Shown here piece by piece: positions 52,613-63,254 of a stretch of DNA of 64,000 nucleotides. Origin of the DNA: Pseudomonas rhizophila (GTDB lineage Bacteria > Pseudomonadota > Gammaproteobacteria > Pseudomonadales > Pseudomonadaceae); assembly GCF_003033885.1 (NCBI RefSeq), contig NZ_CP024081.1, positions 1,455,979 through 1,519,978 on the forward strand, given 5' to 3'. A model generated the notes under the pieces. That model was not told where the DNA came from, did not search any database, and saw only the letters and a program-made list of their open reading frames with translations. Positions within the stretch are counted from its first letter, which is position 1; each line of letters starts with the position of its first letter. The position numbers were made by a program, and so were the translations under genes.

Positions 52613-53317
52613 ATGTTGCAAGTCAGTGTTTATCGCTACAACCCTGATCAGGACGCCGCGCCGTTCATGCAGGATTTCCAGGTCGATACCGGTGGTAAAG
52701 ACCTGATGGTGCTGGACGTGCTGGCCCTGATCAAAGAGCAGGACGAAGGTTTTTCCTACCGTCGTTCCTGCCGCGAGGGCGTTTGCGGCTCCGACGGCAT
52801 GAACATCAACGGCAAGAACGGCCTGGCGTGCATCACGCCGCTGTCCGCCGTGGTCAAGGGCAACAAGCTGATCGTTCGTCCGCTGCCAGGTTTGCCGGTT
52901 ATTCGTGACCTGGTCGTCGATATGAGCATCTTCTACAAGCAATACGAGAAGGTGAAGCCATTCCTGCAGAACGATTCGCCGGCTCCGGCCATCGAACGTC
53001 TGCAGTCCCCGGAAGAGCGTGAAAAGCTCGACGGTCTGTACGAGTGCATCCTGTGCGCCTGCTGCTCGACCTCGTGCCCATCCTTCTGGTGGAACCCGGA
53101 CAAATTCCTGGGCCCGGCCGCTCTGCTGCAAGCGTATCGCTTCCTGGCAGACAGCCGCGACACCAAGACGTCCGAGCGTCTGGCTGCACTGGATGACCCG
53201 TTCAGCGTATTCCGCTGCCGCGGGATCATGAACTGCGTCAACGTCTGCCCGAAAGGCCTGAACCCGACTAAGGCCATCGGTCACGTACGTAACATGCTGC
53301 TGCAAAGCGGCGTGTGA
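52613..53317 (+). CDS. sdhB: Succinate dehydrogenase iron-sulfur subunit
   Basis: 234 residues from the ATG at 52613; AAGGGTGG lies upstream and rules out the earlier GTG. The 2Fe-2S ligands lie in SCREGVCGSDGMNINGKNG, then LAC. The 4Fe-4S and 3Fe-4S ligands lie in CILCACCSTSCPSFWWNP and CRGIMNCVNVCPKGLNP. It is the last gene of sdhCDAB; a terminator-like hairpin follows. Confidence 0.98.
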   Translation: MLQVSVYRYNPDQDAAPFMQDFQVDTGGKDLMVLDVLALIKEQDEGFSYRRSCREGVCGSDGMNINGKNGLACITPLSAVVKGNKLIVRPLPGLPVIRDLVVDMSIFYKQYEKVKPFLQNDSPAPAIERLQSPEEREKLDGLYECILCACCSTSCPSFWWNPDKFLGPAALLQAYRFLADSRDTKTSERLAALDDPFSVFRCRGIMNCVNVCPKGLNPTKAIGHVRNMLLQSGV

Positions 53318-53324
53318 TTCAGCT

Positions 53325-53353
53325 GCTGTACCCGTAGAACCGCTGTACCCGTA
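53325..53353 (+). repeat. Direct repeat after sdhB
   Basis: GCTGTACCCGTA occurs twice (53325-53336 and 53342-53353), with a period of 17, directly after the sdhB stop. Confidence 0.8.
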
Positions 53354-53396
53354 CAGGTCGGGGCGTGGGCTTCAACCCGCGTCCTGGCTATAACCA

Positions 53397-53430
53397 GAAC
53401 CGCCGCTCACAAAGCGGCAGTTCTTATTTT
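53397..53430 (+). terminator. Intrinsic terminator between sdhB and sucA
   Basis: Stem GAAC-C-GCCGCT / AGCGGC-A-GTTC with one mismatch, a 5-base loop, then TTATTTT. It would at least partly separate the sdh transcript from sucAB. Confidence 0.7.
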
Positions 53431-53579
53431 GAAGAAATGAGACAAGCAGGGGCATCCGGGTTGGTACCCGGACTATCAGCGTGATCCTAAGTGGCTTGTT
53501 TTGGTCGCTGCATTCGGACTTCTGCAAGTTTGCTCGGTGTTTTCGCCGATGGTGTTCCCCAAATCGAGGGTGACCAAGC

Positions 53580-56411
53580 ATGCAAGAAAGCGTGATGCAG
53601 CGCATGTGGAACAGTGCCCACCTCTCCGGTGGTAACGCTGCCTATGTGGAAGAGCTCTACGAGCTCTACCTGCACGACCCTAACGCTGTGCCAGAAGAGT
53701 GGCGCACCTACTTTCAGAAGTTGCCGGCTGACGGTAACTCTGCCACTGATGTTTCGCACTCGACAATTCGCGATCATTTCGTGCTGCTGGCAAAGAACCA
53801 GCGCCGCGCTCAACCGGTGTCTGCCGGCAGCGTGAGCAGTGAGCACGAGAAGAAGCAAGTTGAAGTGCTGCGACTGATCCAGGCCTACCGGATGCGCGGC
53901 CACCAGGCAGCCCAGCTGGACCCGCTGGGGCTGTGGCAGCGTCCTGCACCTGCAGACCTGTCGATCACTCATTACGGCTTGACCAATGCCGATCTTGATA
54001 CGACCTTCCGTGCCGGCGACCTGTTCATCGGCAAAGAGGAAGCGAGCCTACGCGAAATTCACGAAGCGTTGCAGCAGACATATTGCCGCACCATCGGTGC
54101 CGAATTTACGCACATCGTCGATTCCGAGCAGCGCCAGTGGTTCCAGCAGCGTCTGGAAAGCGTTCGTGGCCGTCCGACCTTCTCCGCTGACGTCAAGAGC
54201 CACTTGCTCGAGCGCGTCACTGCCGCCGAAGGCCTGGAAAAGTACCTGGGCACCAAATACCCGGGCACCAAGCGTTTCGGCCTGGAAGGTGGCGAAAGCC
54301 TGATCCCGCTGCTGGACGAACTGATCCAGCGCTCCGGTTCCTACGGCACCAAGGAAGTCGTCATCGGCATGGCCCACCGCGGCCGTCTGAACGTGCTGGT
54401 CAACACCTTCGGCAAGAACCCGCGCGAGCTGTTCGACGAGTTCGAAGGCAAGAAGAAGGTCGAGCTGGGCTCCGGTGACGTCAAGTATCACCAGGGTTTC
54501 TCGTCCAACGTGATGACCACCGGTGGCGAAGTTCACCTGGCGATGGCCTTCAACCCGTCCCACCTGGAAATCGTTTCTCCGGTGGTCGAGGGTTCGGTCC
54601 GTGCCCGTCAGGATCGTCGCAACGACCCGACTGGCGAAAAAGTCCTGCCGATTTCCATCCACGGTGACGCTGCATTCGCAGGTCAGGGCGTGGTCATGGA
54701 AACCTTCCAGATGTCGCAGACTCGCGGCTTCAAGACCGGCGGTACCATTCACCTGGTGATCAACAACCAGGTCGGCTTCACCATCAGCAACCCGGAAGAC
54801 TCGCGTTCCACCGAGTACTGCACCGACGTTGCGAAGATGATCCAGGCACCGATTCTCCATGTGAATGGCGATGACCCGGAAGCCGTGCTGTTCGTGACCC
54901 AGTTGGCCATTGACTACCGCATGCAGTACAAGCGTGACGTGGTGATCGACCTGGTCTGCTACCGTCGTCGCGGCCACAACGAGGCCGACGAGCCAAGCGG
55001 CACCCAGCCTCTGATGTACCAGCAGATCGCCAAGCAGCGCACCACCCGTGAGCTGTATGCCGAGCGCCTGACCCAGAGCGGTGTGCTGGACGCTGAGCGC
55101 GTCCAGGAAAAAGTCGATGAATATCGCAATGCCCTGGACAATGGCCTGCATGTTGTAAAAAGCCTGGTCAAAGAGCCGAACAAAGAGCTGTTCGTGGACT
55201 GGCGCCCGTATCTGGGTCATGCCTGGACCGCTCGTCACGACACCCGTTTTGATCTCAAGACCTTGCAGGAACTGTCCGCCAAGCTGCTGGAAATTCCGGA
55301 AGGCTTCGTGGTCCAGCGTCAGGTCGCGAAAATCTACGAAGACCGGCAGAAGATGCAAGCCGGCGGCCTGCCGATCAACTGGGGTTATGCCGAAACCATG
55401 GCATACGCGACCCTGGCGTTCGAAGGTCACCCTGTGCGCATCACCGGCCAGGACGTAGGCCGCGGCACTTTCTCGCACCGTCACGCGGCGCTGCACAACC
55501 AGAAAGACGCCAGCACCTACATCCCGCTGCAACACCTGTACAAAGGCCAGCCACGTTTCGACCTGTACGACTCGCTGCTGTCCGAAGAAGCCGTCCTGGC
55601 GTTCGAATATGGCTACTCCACCACCGAGCCGAATGCGCTGGTGATCTGGGAAGCCCAGTTCGGCGACTTCGCCAACGGTGCCCAGGTGGTTGTCGACCAG
55701 TTCATCACCAGCGGCGAGCACAAGTGGGGCCGTCTCTGCGGTCTGACCATGCTGTTGCCACACGGTTATGAAGGGCAGGGGCCGGAGCACTCTTCGGCAC
55801 GTCTGGAGCGTTACCTGCAGCTGTGCGCCGAGCACAACATCCAGGTGTGCGTACCGACGACCCCGGCTCAGATCTACCACTTGCTGCGCCGTCAGGTGAT
55901 TCGCCCGCTGCGCAAGCCGCTTGTAGTGCTGACACCGAAGTCATTGCTGCGTCACAAGCTGGCGATCTCGACTCTGGAAGATCTGGCCGAAGGCTCGTTC
56001 CAGACCGTTATCCCGGAAATCGACGCTCAGGATCCGGCCAACGTCGGTCGCGTGGTTCTGTGCAGCGGCAAGGTCTATTACGACTTGCTGGAAAAACGCC
56101 GTGCCGAAGGCCGTGACGATATCGCCATCGTGCGTCTCGAGCAGCTGTACCCGTTCCCGGAGGACGACCTGGTCGAAATCCTGGCTCCGTACAAAAACCT
56201 GAAGCACATCGTCTGGTGCCAGGAAGAGCCGATGAACCAGGGTGCGTGGTACTGCAGTCAACATCACATGCGCCGCATCATCAGCGCTCACGACAAGTCG
56301 CTCGTACTTGAGTACGCCGGCCGTGACGCTTCTGCTGCACCTGCTTGTGGTTATGCATCGATGCACGCCGAGCAGCAGGAACAACTGCTGCAAGATGCCT
56401 TTACCGTTTAA
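53580..56411 (+). CDS. sucA: 2-oxoglutarate dehydrogenase E1
   Basis: 943 residues, the full family length. N-terminal MWNSAHLSGGNAAYVEELYE, the ThDP-magnesium site IHGDAAFAGQGVVMETFQMS with LVINNQVGFT, GMAHRGRLNVLVN, and the transketolase-like C-domain GRGTFSHRHAALHNQ are present. It decarboxylates 2-oxoglutarate and transfers succinyl to the SucB lipoyl group. The 262-bp gap upstream contains the sdhB terminator. Confidence 0.98.
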   Translation: MQESVMQRMWNSAHLSGGNAAYVEELYELYLHDPNAVPEEWRTYFQKLPADGNSATDVSHSTIRDHFVLLAKNQRRAQPVSAGSVSSEHEKKQVEVLRLIQAYRMRGHQAAQLDPLGLWQRPAPADLSITHYGLTNADLDTTFRAGDLFIGKEEASLREIHEALQQTYCRTIGAEFTHIVDSEQRQWFQQRLESVRGRPTFSADVKSHLLERVTAAEGLEKYLGTKYPGTKRFGLEGGESLIPLLDELIQRSGSYGTKEVVIGMAHRGRLNVLVNTFGKNPRELFDEFEGKKKVELGSGDVKYHQGFSSNVMTTGGEVHLAMAFNPSHLEIVSPVVEGSVRARQDRRNDPTGEKVLPISIHGDAAFAGQGVVMETFQMSQTRGFKTGGTIHLVINNQVGFTISNPEDSRSTEYCTDVAKMIQAPILHVNGDDPEAVLFVTQLAIDYRMQYKRDVVIDLVCYRRRGHNEADEPSGTQPLMYQQIAKQRTTRELYAERLTQSGVLDAERVQEKVDEYRNALDNGLHVVKSLVKEPNKELFVDWRPYLGHAWTARHDTRFDLKTLQELSAKLLEIPEGFVVQRQVAKIYEDRQKMQAGGLPINWGYAETMAYATLAFEGHPVRITGQDVGRGTFSHRHAALHNQKDASTYIPLQHLYKGQPRFDLYDSLLSEEAVLAFEYGYSTTEPNALVIWEAQFGDFANGAQVVVDQFITSGEHKWGRLCGLTMLLPHGYEGQGPEHSSARLERYLQLCAEHNIQVCVPTTPAQIYHLLRRQVIRPLRKPLVVLTPKSLLRHKLAISTLEDLAEGSFQTVIPEIDAQDPANVGRVVLCSGKVYYDLLEKRRAEGRDDIAIVRLEQLYPFPEDDLVEILAPYKNLKHIVWCQEEPMNQGAWYCSQHHMRRIISAHDKSLVLEYAGRDASAAPACGYASMHAEQQEQLLQDAFTV

Positions 56412-56453
56412 TGCCTTCGCGCACCTGAAACCGAATTTAAGGAACCACAGATA

Positions 56454-57677
56454 ATGGCTATCGAGATCAAAGCCCCCACTTTCCCGGAATCGGTTGCCGA
56501 TGGCACGATTGCCACCTGGCACAAAAAACCGGGCGACGCGGTCAAGCGCGACGAACTGATCGTCGACATCGAAACCGACAAAGTTGTCCTGGAAGTGTTG
56601 GCCGAAGCTGACGGCGTCCTGGGCGCCATCGTCAAGAACGAAGGCGACACCGTTCTGTCGGCCGAAGTGCTGGGCTCCATCGAAGCGGGCGGCGCTGCTG
56701 CCGCTGCTCCGGCTGCTGCTGCCGCACCGGCCGCCGCTCAGGCTGCTGCTCCTGCCGCTGGCGGCGAAGACGATCCAGTCGCCGCTCCTGCTGCTCGCAA
56801 GCTGGCTGAAGAGAATGGCATCAACATCGCTTCCGTTGCCGGCACCGGCAAGGGTGGTCGTGTGACCAAGGAAGACGTGGTTGCAGCGGTTGCCGCCAAG
56901 AAAGCCGCTCCGGCCGCTGCGCCAGCCAAGGCTGCCGCGCCTGCCGCTGCCGCTCCGGTGTTCGCTGCCGGTGATCGCGTTGAAAAACGCGTTCCGATGA
57001 CCCGCCTGCGCGCCAAGGTTGCCGAGCGTCTGGTTGAAGCCCAGTCGAACATGGCGATGCTGACCACCTTCAACGAAGTCGACATGACCGAAGTCATGGC
57101 CCTGCGTTCGAAGTACAAGGACCTGTTCGAGAAGAGCCACAACGGCGTACGCCTGGGCTTCATGTCGTTCTTCGTCAAGGCTGCCACTGAAGCACTCAAG
57201 CGCTTCCCGGCCGTCAACGCGTCGATCGACGGTTCCGACATCGTTTACCACGGTTACGCCGACATCGGTGTCGCGGTCTCCAGCGACCGTGGCCTGGTGG
57301 TTCCGGTCCTGCGTAACGCCGAACTGATGAGCCTGGCTGAAATCGAAGGCGGCATCGCCACCTTCGGCAAGAAAGCCCGTGACGGCAAGCTGTCCATCGA
57401 AGAGATGACCGGCGGTACGTTCACCATCACCAACGGTGGTACATTCGGTTCGATGATGTCGACCCCGATCGTCAACCCGCCACAAGCGGCGATCCTGGGC
57501 ATGCACAACATCCTGCAACGCCCGATGGCGATCAATGGTCAGGTCGTGATTCGTCCGATGATGTACCTGGCATTGTCCTACGATCACCGTCTGATCGACG
57601 GTAAAGAAGCCGTGACTTTCCTGGTAACCATCAAGAACCTGCTTGAAGATCCGGCTCGTCTGCTGCTGGATATCTGA
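56454..57677 (+). CDS. sucB: Dihydrolipoamide succinyltransferase (E2)
   Basis: 407 residues. Lipoyl domain with the modified Lys in [12 protein letters not shown] (around residue 43). An Ala/Pro-rich linker (~78-105) leads to the E1/E3-binding domain [21 protein letters not shown] second Ala/Pro linker leads to the catalytic domain, with [15 protein letters not shown] at the end containing the active His. It carries succinyl groups to CoA. It lies 42 bp after sucA. Confidence 0.98.
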   Translation: MAIEIKAPTFPESVADGTIATWHKKPGDAVKRDELIVDIETDKVVLEVLAEADGVLGAIVKNEGDTVLSAEVLGSIEAGGAAAAAPAAAAAPAAAQAAAPAAGGEDDPVAAPAARKLAEENGINIASVAGTGKGGRVTKEDVVAAVAAKKAAPAAAPAKAAAPAAAAPVFAAGDRVEKRVPMTRLRAKVAERLVEAQSNMAMLTTFNEVDMTEVMALRSKYKDLFEKSHNGVRLGFMSFFVKAATEALKRFPAVNASIDGSDIVYHGYADIGVAVSSDRGLVVPVLRNAELMSLAEIEGGIATFGKKARDGKLSIEEMTGGTFTITNGGTFGSMMSTPIVNPPQAAILGMHNILQRPMAINGQVVIRPMMYLALSYDHRLIDGKEAVTFLVTIKNLLEDPARLLLDI

Positions 57678-57688
57678 TTCGCCGCAAG

Positions 57689-57708
57689 GGCCGGTCGGTT
57701 GACCGGCC
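57689..57708 (+). other. Hairpin between sucB and lpdG
   Basis: Perfect 8-bp stem GGCCGGTC / GACCGGCC with a GGTT loop, extended outward by GCAAG / CTTGC with a bulge, and no T-run. It is likely an mRNA stability or processing element rather than a terminator. Confidence 0.6.
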
Positions 57709-57783
57709 TCTTGCTGAAATAACCGGTTTCGTCCCACGACGGTCTCCACAAGTGACCGTCCGGTTTGATTCGAGAAGGAATGA

Positions 57784-59232
<1,449 letters not shown>

Positions 59233-59314
59233 TAGACAATAAGAAACCACGGCGGTATGGCCCGTCGTGAGCCTTGCGAGCAAGACTCACCGCGGAATAT
59301 CCGCTGGACGCAGC

Positions 59315-59353
59315 CTTGCGTAGCGGCACCGGTCAACCGGAACGCTACGCAAG
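59315..59353 (+). other. Strong stem-loop between lpdG and sucC
   Basis: 11-bp perfect stem CTTGCGTAGCG / CGCTACGCAAG; the 17-base loop itself contains CCGGT/ACCGG. There is no T-run. It lies in the 196-bp gap before sucC and could be a processing, pausing or stabilising structure. Confidence 0.7.
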
Positions 59354-59428
59354 CAGCAGTCACAGGTGGTGCGGCACCATAACGGTGCAGCACCGAATGC
59401 GCAGTACCTAACGAAGACGGTAATAAGC

Positions 59429-60595
59429 ATGAATCTTCACGAGTATCAGGGTAAGCAGCTGTTCGCTGAGTACGGCCTGCCAGTATCCACCGGCTACGCG
59501 GTAGACACCCCGGAAGCGGCAGCAGAAGCTTGCGACAAAATCGGCGGCAGCGAATGGGTTGTCAAAGCCCAGGTTCACGCCGGTGGTCGCGGTAAAGCGG
59601 GCGGCGTCAAGCTGGTTCGCAGCAAAGAAGACGCCAAAGCCTTCGCACAGCAGTGGCTGGGCAAGCGTCTGGTGACCTACCAGACTGACGCCAACGGTCA
59701 GCCAGTCACCAAGATCCTGGTTGAATCGTGCACTGATATCGCTAAAGAGCTGTACCTGGGCGCTGTCGTTGACCGTTCGAGCCGCCGTATCGTGTTCATG
59801 GCTTCCACCGAAGGTGGCGTGGACATCGAGAAAATCGCTCACGATACCCCTGAGAAAATCCTCAAGGCCACCATCGATCCACTGGTTGGCGCCCAGCCAT
59901 TCCAGGGTCGCGAGCTGGCATTCCAGCTGGGCCTGGAAGGCAAGCAGGTCACTCAGTTCGCCAAGATCTTCGTAGGCCTGGCCAAGCTGTTCCAGGACCA
60001 CGACCTGGCGCTGCTGGAAGTGAACCCGCTGGTGATCAAGGCCGACGGCGATCTGCACTGCCTCGATGCCAAGATCAACATCGACGCCAACGCCATGTAC
60101 CGTCAGCCTAAGCTGAAGACTTTCCACGATCCGTCGCAAGACGATCCGCGCGAAGCGCACGCTGCCAAGTTCGAACTGAACTACGTGGCCCTGGAAGGCA
60201 ACATCGGCTGCATGGTCAACGGTGCTGGCCTGGCCATGGGTACCATGGACATCGTCAACCTGCATGGCGGCAAGCCAGCCAACTTCCTCGACGTGGGCGG
60301 TGGTGCTACCAAGGAACGCGTAACCGAAGCGTTCAAGATCATCCTGTCCGACACTAACGTCGCTGCAGTACTGGTCAACATCTTCGGCGGCATCGTTCGT
60401 TGCGACATGATTGCCGAAGGCATCATCGGCGCCGTGAAAGAAGTCGGCGTGAAAATCCCGGTTGTTGTTCGCCTCGAAGGCAACAACGCTGAGCTGGGCG
60501 CTAAAGTACTGGCAGAAAGCGGTTTGAACATCATCGCTGCTACCAGCCTGACCGACGCTGCTCAACAAGTCGTTAAAGCTGCGGAGGGCAAATAA
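59429..60595 (+). CDS. sucC: Succinyl-CoA synthetase beta subunit
   Basis: 388 residues from the ATG at 59429 ([20 protein letters not shown]). It is an ATP-grasp enzyme: [28 protein letters not shown] and [15 protein letters not shown], with [16 protein letters not shown]. It makes succinate and ATP or GTP from succinyl-CoA with SucD. Its stop shares one base with the sucD start. Confidence 0.98.
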   Translation: MNLHEYQGKQLFAEYGLPVSTGYAVDTPEAAAEACDKIGGSEWVVKAQVHAGGRGKAGGVKLVRSKEDAKAFAQQWLGKRLVTYQTDANGQPVTKILVESCTDIAKELYLGAVVDRSSRRIVFMASTEGGVDIEKIAHDTPEKILKATIDPLVGAQPFQGRELAFQLGLEGKQVTQFAKIFVGLAKLFQDHDLALLEVNPLVIKADGDLHCLDAKINIDANAMYRQPKLKTFHDPSQDDPREAHAAKFELNYVALEGNIGCMVNGAGLAMGTMDIVNLHGGKPANFLDVGGGATKERVTEAFKIILSDTNVAAVLVNIFGGIVRCDMIAEGIIGAVKEVGVKIPVVVRLEGNNAELGAKVLAESGLNIIAATSLTDAAQQVVKAAEGK

Positions 60596-61479
60596 TGAGC
60601 GTCCTGATCAATAAAGACACCAAGGTTATCTGCCAGGGTATTACCGGTTCGCAAGGTAGTTTCCACACCCAGCAAGCTCTGGAATACGGCACCAAGATGG
60701 TTGGTGGCGTAACGCCGGGCAAAGGCGGCACCGAACACCTGGGCCTGCCTGTCTTCAACACCGTCAAAGACGCTGTTGCTGCCACTGGCGCCACCGCCAG
60801 CGTGATCTACGTTCCAGCTCCTTTCTGCAAGGATTCCATCCTTGAAGCAGCGTTCGGCGGCATCAAGCTGATCGTCTGCATCACCGAAGGCATCCCGACC
60901 ATCGACATGCTGGAAGCCAAGGTCAAGTGCGACGAGCTGGGTATCACCCTGATCGGTCCTAACTGCCCAGGCGTGATCACTCCAGGCGAATGCAAGATCG
61001 GCATCATGCCAGGTCACATTCACTTGCCAGGCAAGGTCGGTATCGTTTCCCGTTCCGGCACCCTGACTTACGAAGCCGTCAAGCAGACCACTGACGCCGG
61101 TTTCGGTCAGTCGACTTGCGTCGGCATCGGCGGTGACCCGATCCCGGGCTCCAACTTCATCGACATCCTGAAGCTGTTCCAGGAAGACCCGAAGACCGAA
61201 GCGATCGTCATGATCGGTGAGATCGGCGGTTCGGCTGAAGAAGAAGCGGCTGCCTACATCAAGGCTAACGTGACCAAGCCGGTTGTTTCCTACATCGCGG
61301 GTGTGACTGCTCCTCCGGGCAAGCGCATGGGCCATGCTGGCGCAATCATTTCTGGCGGCAAAGGCACTGCGGACGAGAAATTCGCCGCTCTGCAAGACGC
61401 AGGCGTGAAAACCGTGCGTTCGCTGGCAGACATCGGCAAGGCCCTGGCCGAGCTGACTGGCTGGGAAATGAAGAAGTAA
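60595..61479 (+). CDS. sucD: Succinyl-CoA synthetase alpha subunit
   Basis: 294 residues. CoA-binding Rossmann domain with [30 protein letters not shown] and [20 protein letters not shown]. The phosphorylated His lies in [16 protein letters not shown]. Translation is coupled to sucC through TAATG. A UUCG-capped terminator follows. Confidence 0.98.
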   Translation: MSVLINKDTKVICQGITGSQGSFHTQQALEYGTKMVGGVTPGKGGTEHLGLPVFNTVKDAVAATGATASVIYVPAPFCKDSILEAAFGGIKLIVCITEGIPTIDMLEAKVKCDELGITLIGPNCPGVITPGECKIGIMPGHIHLPGKVGIVSRSGTLTYEAVKQTTDAGFGQSTCVGIGGDPIPGSNFIDILKLFQEDPKTEAIVMIGEIGGSAEEEAAAYIKANVTKPVVSYIAGVTAPPGKRMGHAGAIISGGKGTADEKFAALQDAGVKTVRSLADIGKALAELTGWEMKK

Positions 61480-61506
61480 GCTTCGGCTGACTTTTTTGTT
61501 CCAGCA

Positions 61507-61540
61507 ACAAAGGCCACCTTCGGGTGGCCTTTGTCGTTTT
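61507..61540 (+). terminator. Intrinsic terminator of sucCD
   Basis: 12-bp perfect stem ACAAAGGCCACC / GGTGGCCTTTGT with a TTCG tetraloop, then CGTTTT. Confidence 0.95.
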
Positions 61541-61795
61541 CGGATGAGGGAATTGCAATCAGCAACCCATTTAGATGCAAAAACGCGACACGGAAATGTC
61601 GTGTATCGGATAGTTCGCCCTGTAACAGTGCGTTATTCGCACTAATTCGTTAGGCTAGCCGCCATTTTTGCGACTGTGGCTCACAAGGACGCGGTGCGCT
61701 AAACGGGTTGGTCTTATACGGATCGGCAGCATTTCCCTCCACCCTCAAGGGAAGTCCCTCTCTAAATTCCGATTCAGCAGTGTGGTTTCCTTAAA
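61541..61795 (+). promoter_or_regulatory. brnQ upstream region
   Basis: 255 bp between the sucD terminator and brnQ. It holds two small hairpins, CGACA / TGTCG near 61590 and AGTGCG / CGCACT at 61627-61643 with a 5-base loop. I see no gene and no clear consensus promoter. Confidence 0.4.
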
Positions 61796-63109
61796 ATGAA
61801 AGTGTTGAAAGGCCAGGACATCCTGGCGCTTGGTTTCATGACCTTTGCCCTGTTCGTCGGGGCTGGCAACATCATCTTCCCGCCGATTGTCGGTTTGCAG
61901 TCCGGGCCCCATGTCTGGATGGCGGCGCTGGGCTTTCTGGTCACGGCGGTCGGGCTACCGGTCATCACCGTCGTTGCGCTGGCCAAGGTCGGTGGGGCGA
62001 TGGATGCCTTGAGCAGTCCTATCGGCAAGGTGGCCGGTGGCCTGCTGGCGGCTGTGTGCTACCTGGCCGTCGGGCCGCTGTTCGCCACTCCGCGCACCGC
62101 CACAGTCTCCTTCGAAGTCGGGCTGGCGCCGTTGACCGGTGAAAGCCCGCTGGCGCTGTTTCTCTACAGTGCGGTGTATTTCCTGCTGGTGTTCTTCATC
62201 TCGCTCTATCCCGGTCGCTTGCTGGACACCGTCGGGCGATTCCTTGCCCCGCTGAAAATCATCGCCCTGGCCGTGCTGGGCATTGCCGCGTTTGCCTTGC
62301 CCGCCGGCGATATCGGCGTGGCGACACCGCAATACGTGGCCGCGCCATTCTCCCAAGGGTTCATCAACGGTTACCTGACCATGGATACCCTGGGCGCATT
62401 GGTGTTTGGCATCGTCATCGTCAATGCGATCCGTTCCCGGGGCGTTGAATCGCCTGCCTTGATCACCCGCTACGCCATCATCGCCGGGCTGATCGCCGGG
62501 GTCGGGCTGGCGCTGGTCTATGTCAGTCTGTTCCGCCTGGGGTCTGGCAGCCATGAAGTGGCTGCGGGCGCGACAAACGGCGCGGCTGTGCTGCATGCCT
62601 ATGTGCAACACACGTTCGGCAGCCTGGGCAGCGGTTTCCTGGCGGTGCTGATTTCCCTGGCGTGCCTGGTCACTGCAGTTGGCCTGACGTGCGCCTGTGC
62701 CGAGTACTTCAGCCGTGTCTTGCCGCTGTCGTACAAAACATTGGTGGTCATCCTGGCGGCGTTTTCGCTGCTGGTGTCGAACCTCGGACTGACCAAGCTG
62801 ATCGCTTTCTCAATCCCGGTCCTGACCGCGATTTACCCACCGTGCATTGCCTTGGTGGCCCTGAGCTTCTGCAAGGACTTCTGGCATGAGCAGGGGCGCA
62901 TTGTCGGCCCGGTCATGCTGGTGTCGTTCCTGTTCGGCCTGATCGATGCGCTTAAAGGCGCCGGACTGGCGGATTGGATGCCGACGCAAATGGCCCACCT
63001 GCCATTGAGCGAGCAGGGCCTGGCCTGGCTCGTGCCGTCGGTGATGACCCTGGCGGTTGCGTTGGTGTGTGATCGTCTGCTGGGCAAGCGCAGCGAAGCC
63101 TTGGCCTGA
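61796..63109 (+). CDS. brnQ: Branched-chain amino-acid carrier
   Basis: 437 residues with 12 membrane segments. LIVCS-family marks are [20 protein letters not shown] near the start, [20 protein letters not shown], then TATVSFE, and [20 protein letters not shown] later. It imports leucine, isoleucine and valine with sodium or protons. It corresponds to the gene called braB in P. aeruginosa, where it also follows sucD. Confidence 0.96.
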   Translation: MKVLKGQDILALGFMTFALFVGAGNIIFPPIVGLQSGPHVWMAALGFLVTAVGLPVITVVALAKVGGAMDALSSPIGKVAGGLLAAVCYLAVGPLFATPRTATVSFEVGLAPLTGESPLALFLYSAVYFLLVFFISLYPGRLLDTVGRFLAPLKIIALAVLGIAAFALPAGDIGVATPQYVAAPFSQGFINGYLTMDTLGALVFGIVIVNAIRSRGVESPALITRYAIIAGLIAGVGLALVYVSLFRLGSGSHEVAAGATNGAAVLHAYVQHTFGSLGSGFLAVLISLACLVTAVGLTCACAEYFSRVLPLSYKTLVVILAAFSLLVSNLGLTKLIAFSIPVLTAIYPPCIALVALSFCKDFWHEQGRIVGPVMLVSFLFGLIDALKGAGLADWMPTQMAHLPLSEQGLAWLVPSVMTLAVALVCDRLLGKRSEALA

Positions 63110-63143
63110 GTTGCCGCGGCCTGCCACGAGTGGGCCCACCGGT

Positions 63144-63180
63144 AAAAAACCAATGCCCCGTATCCATCGATACGGGGCAT
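63144..63180 (-). terminator. Minus-strand intrinsic terminator after brnQ
   Basis: 12-bp stem ATGCCCCGTATC / GATACGGGGCAT with a 4-base loop. On the minus strand it is followed by TGGTTTTTT. It would stop leftward transcription arriving from the right, that is, from a gene now displaced by, or lying beyond, the insertion sequence. Confidence 0.75.
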
Positions 63181-63199
63181 TAATGAGATGGTCACCCCC

Positions 63200-63240
63200 A
63201 CACCCTGCGAGGGCTACGCTTTCGCAGGGTGTTTTGTTTT
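63200..63240 (+). terminator. Plus-strand intrinsic terminator just before the transposase
   Basis: 11-bp perfect stem ACACCCTGCGA / TCGCAGGGTGT with an 11-base loop, then TTTGTTTT. The ribosome site CGGAGG of the transposase begins at the next base. It would block brnQ read-through into the transposase. Confidence 0.85.
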
Positions 63241-63254
63241 CGGAGGCCATCATT

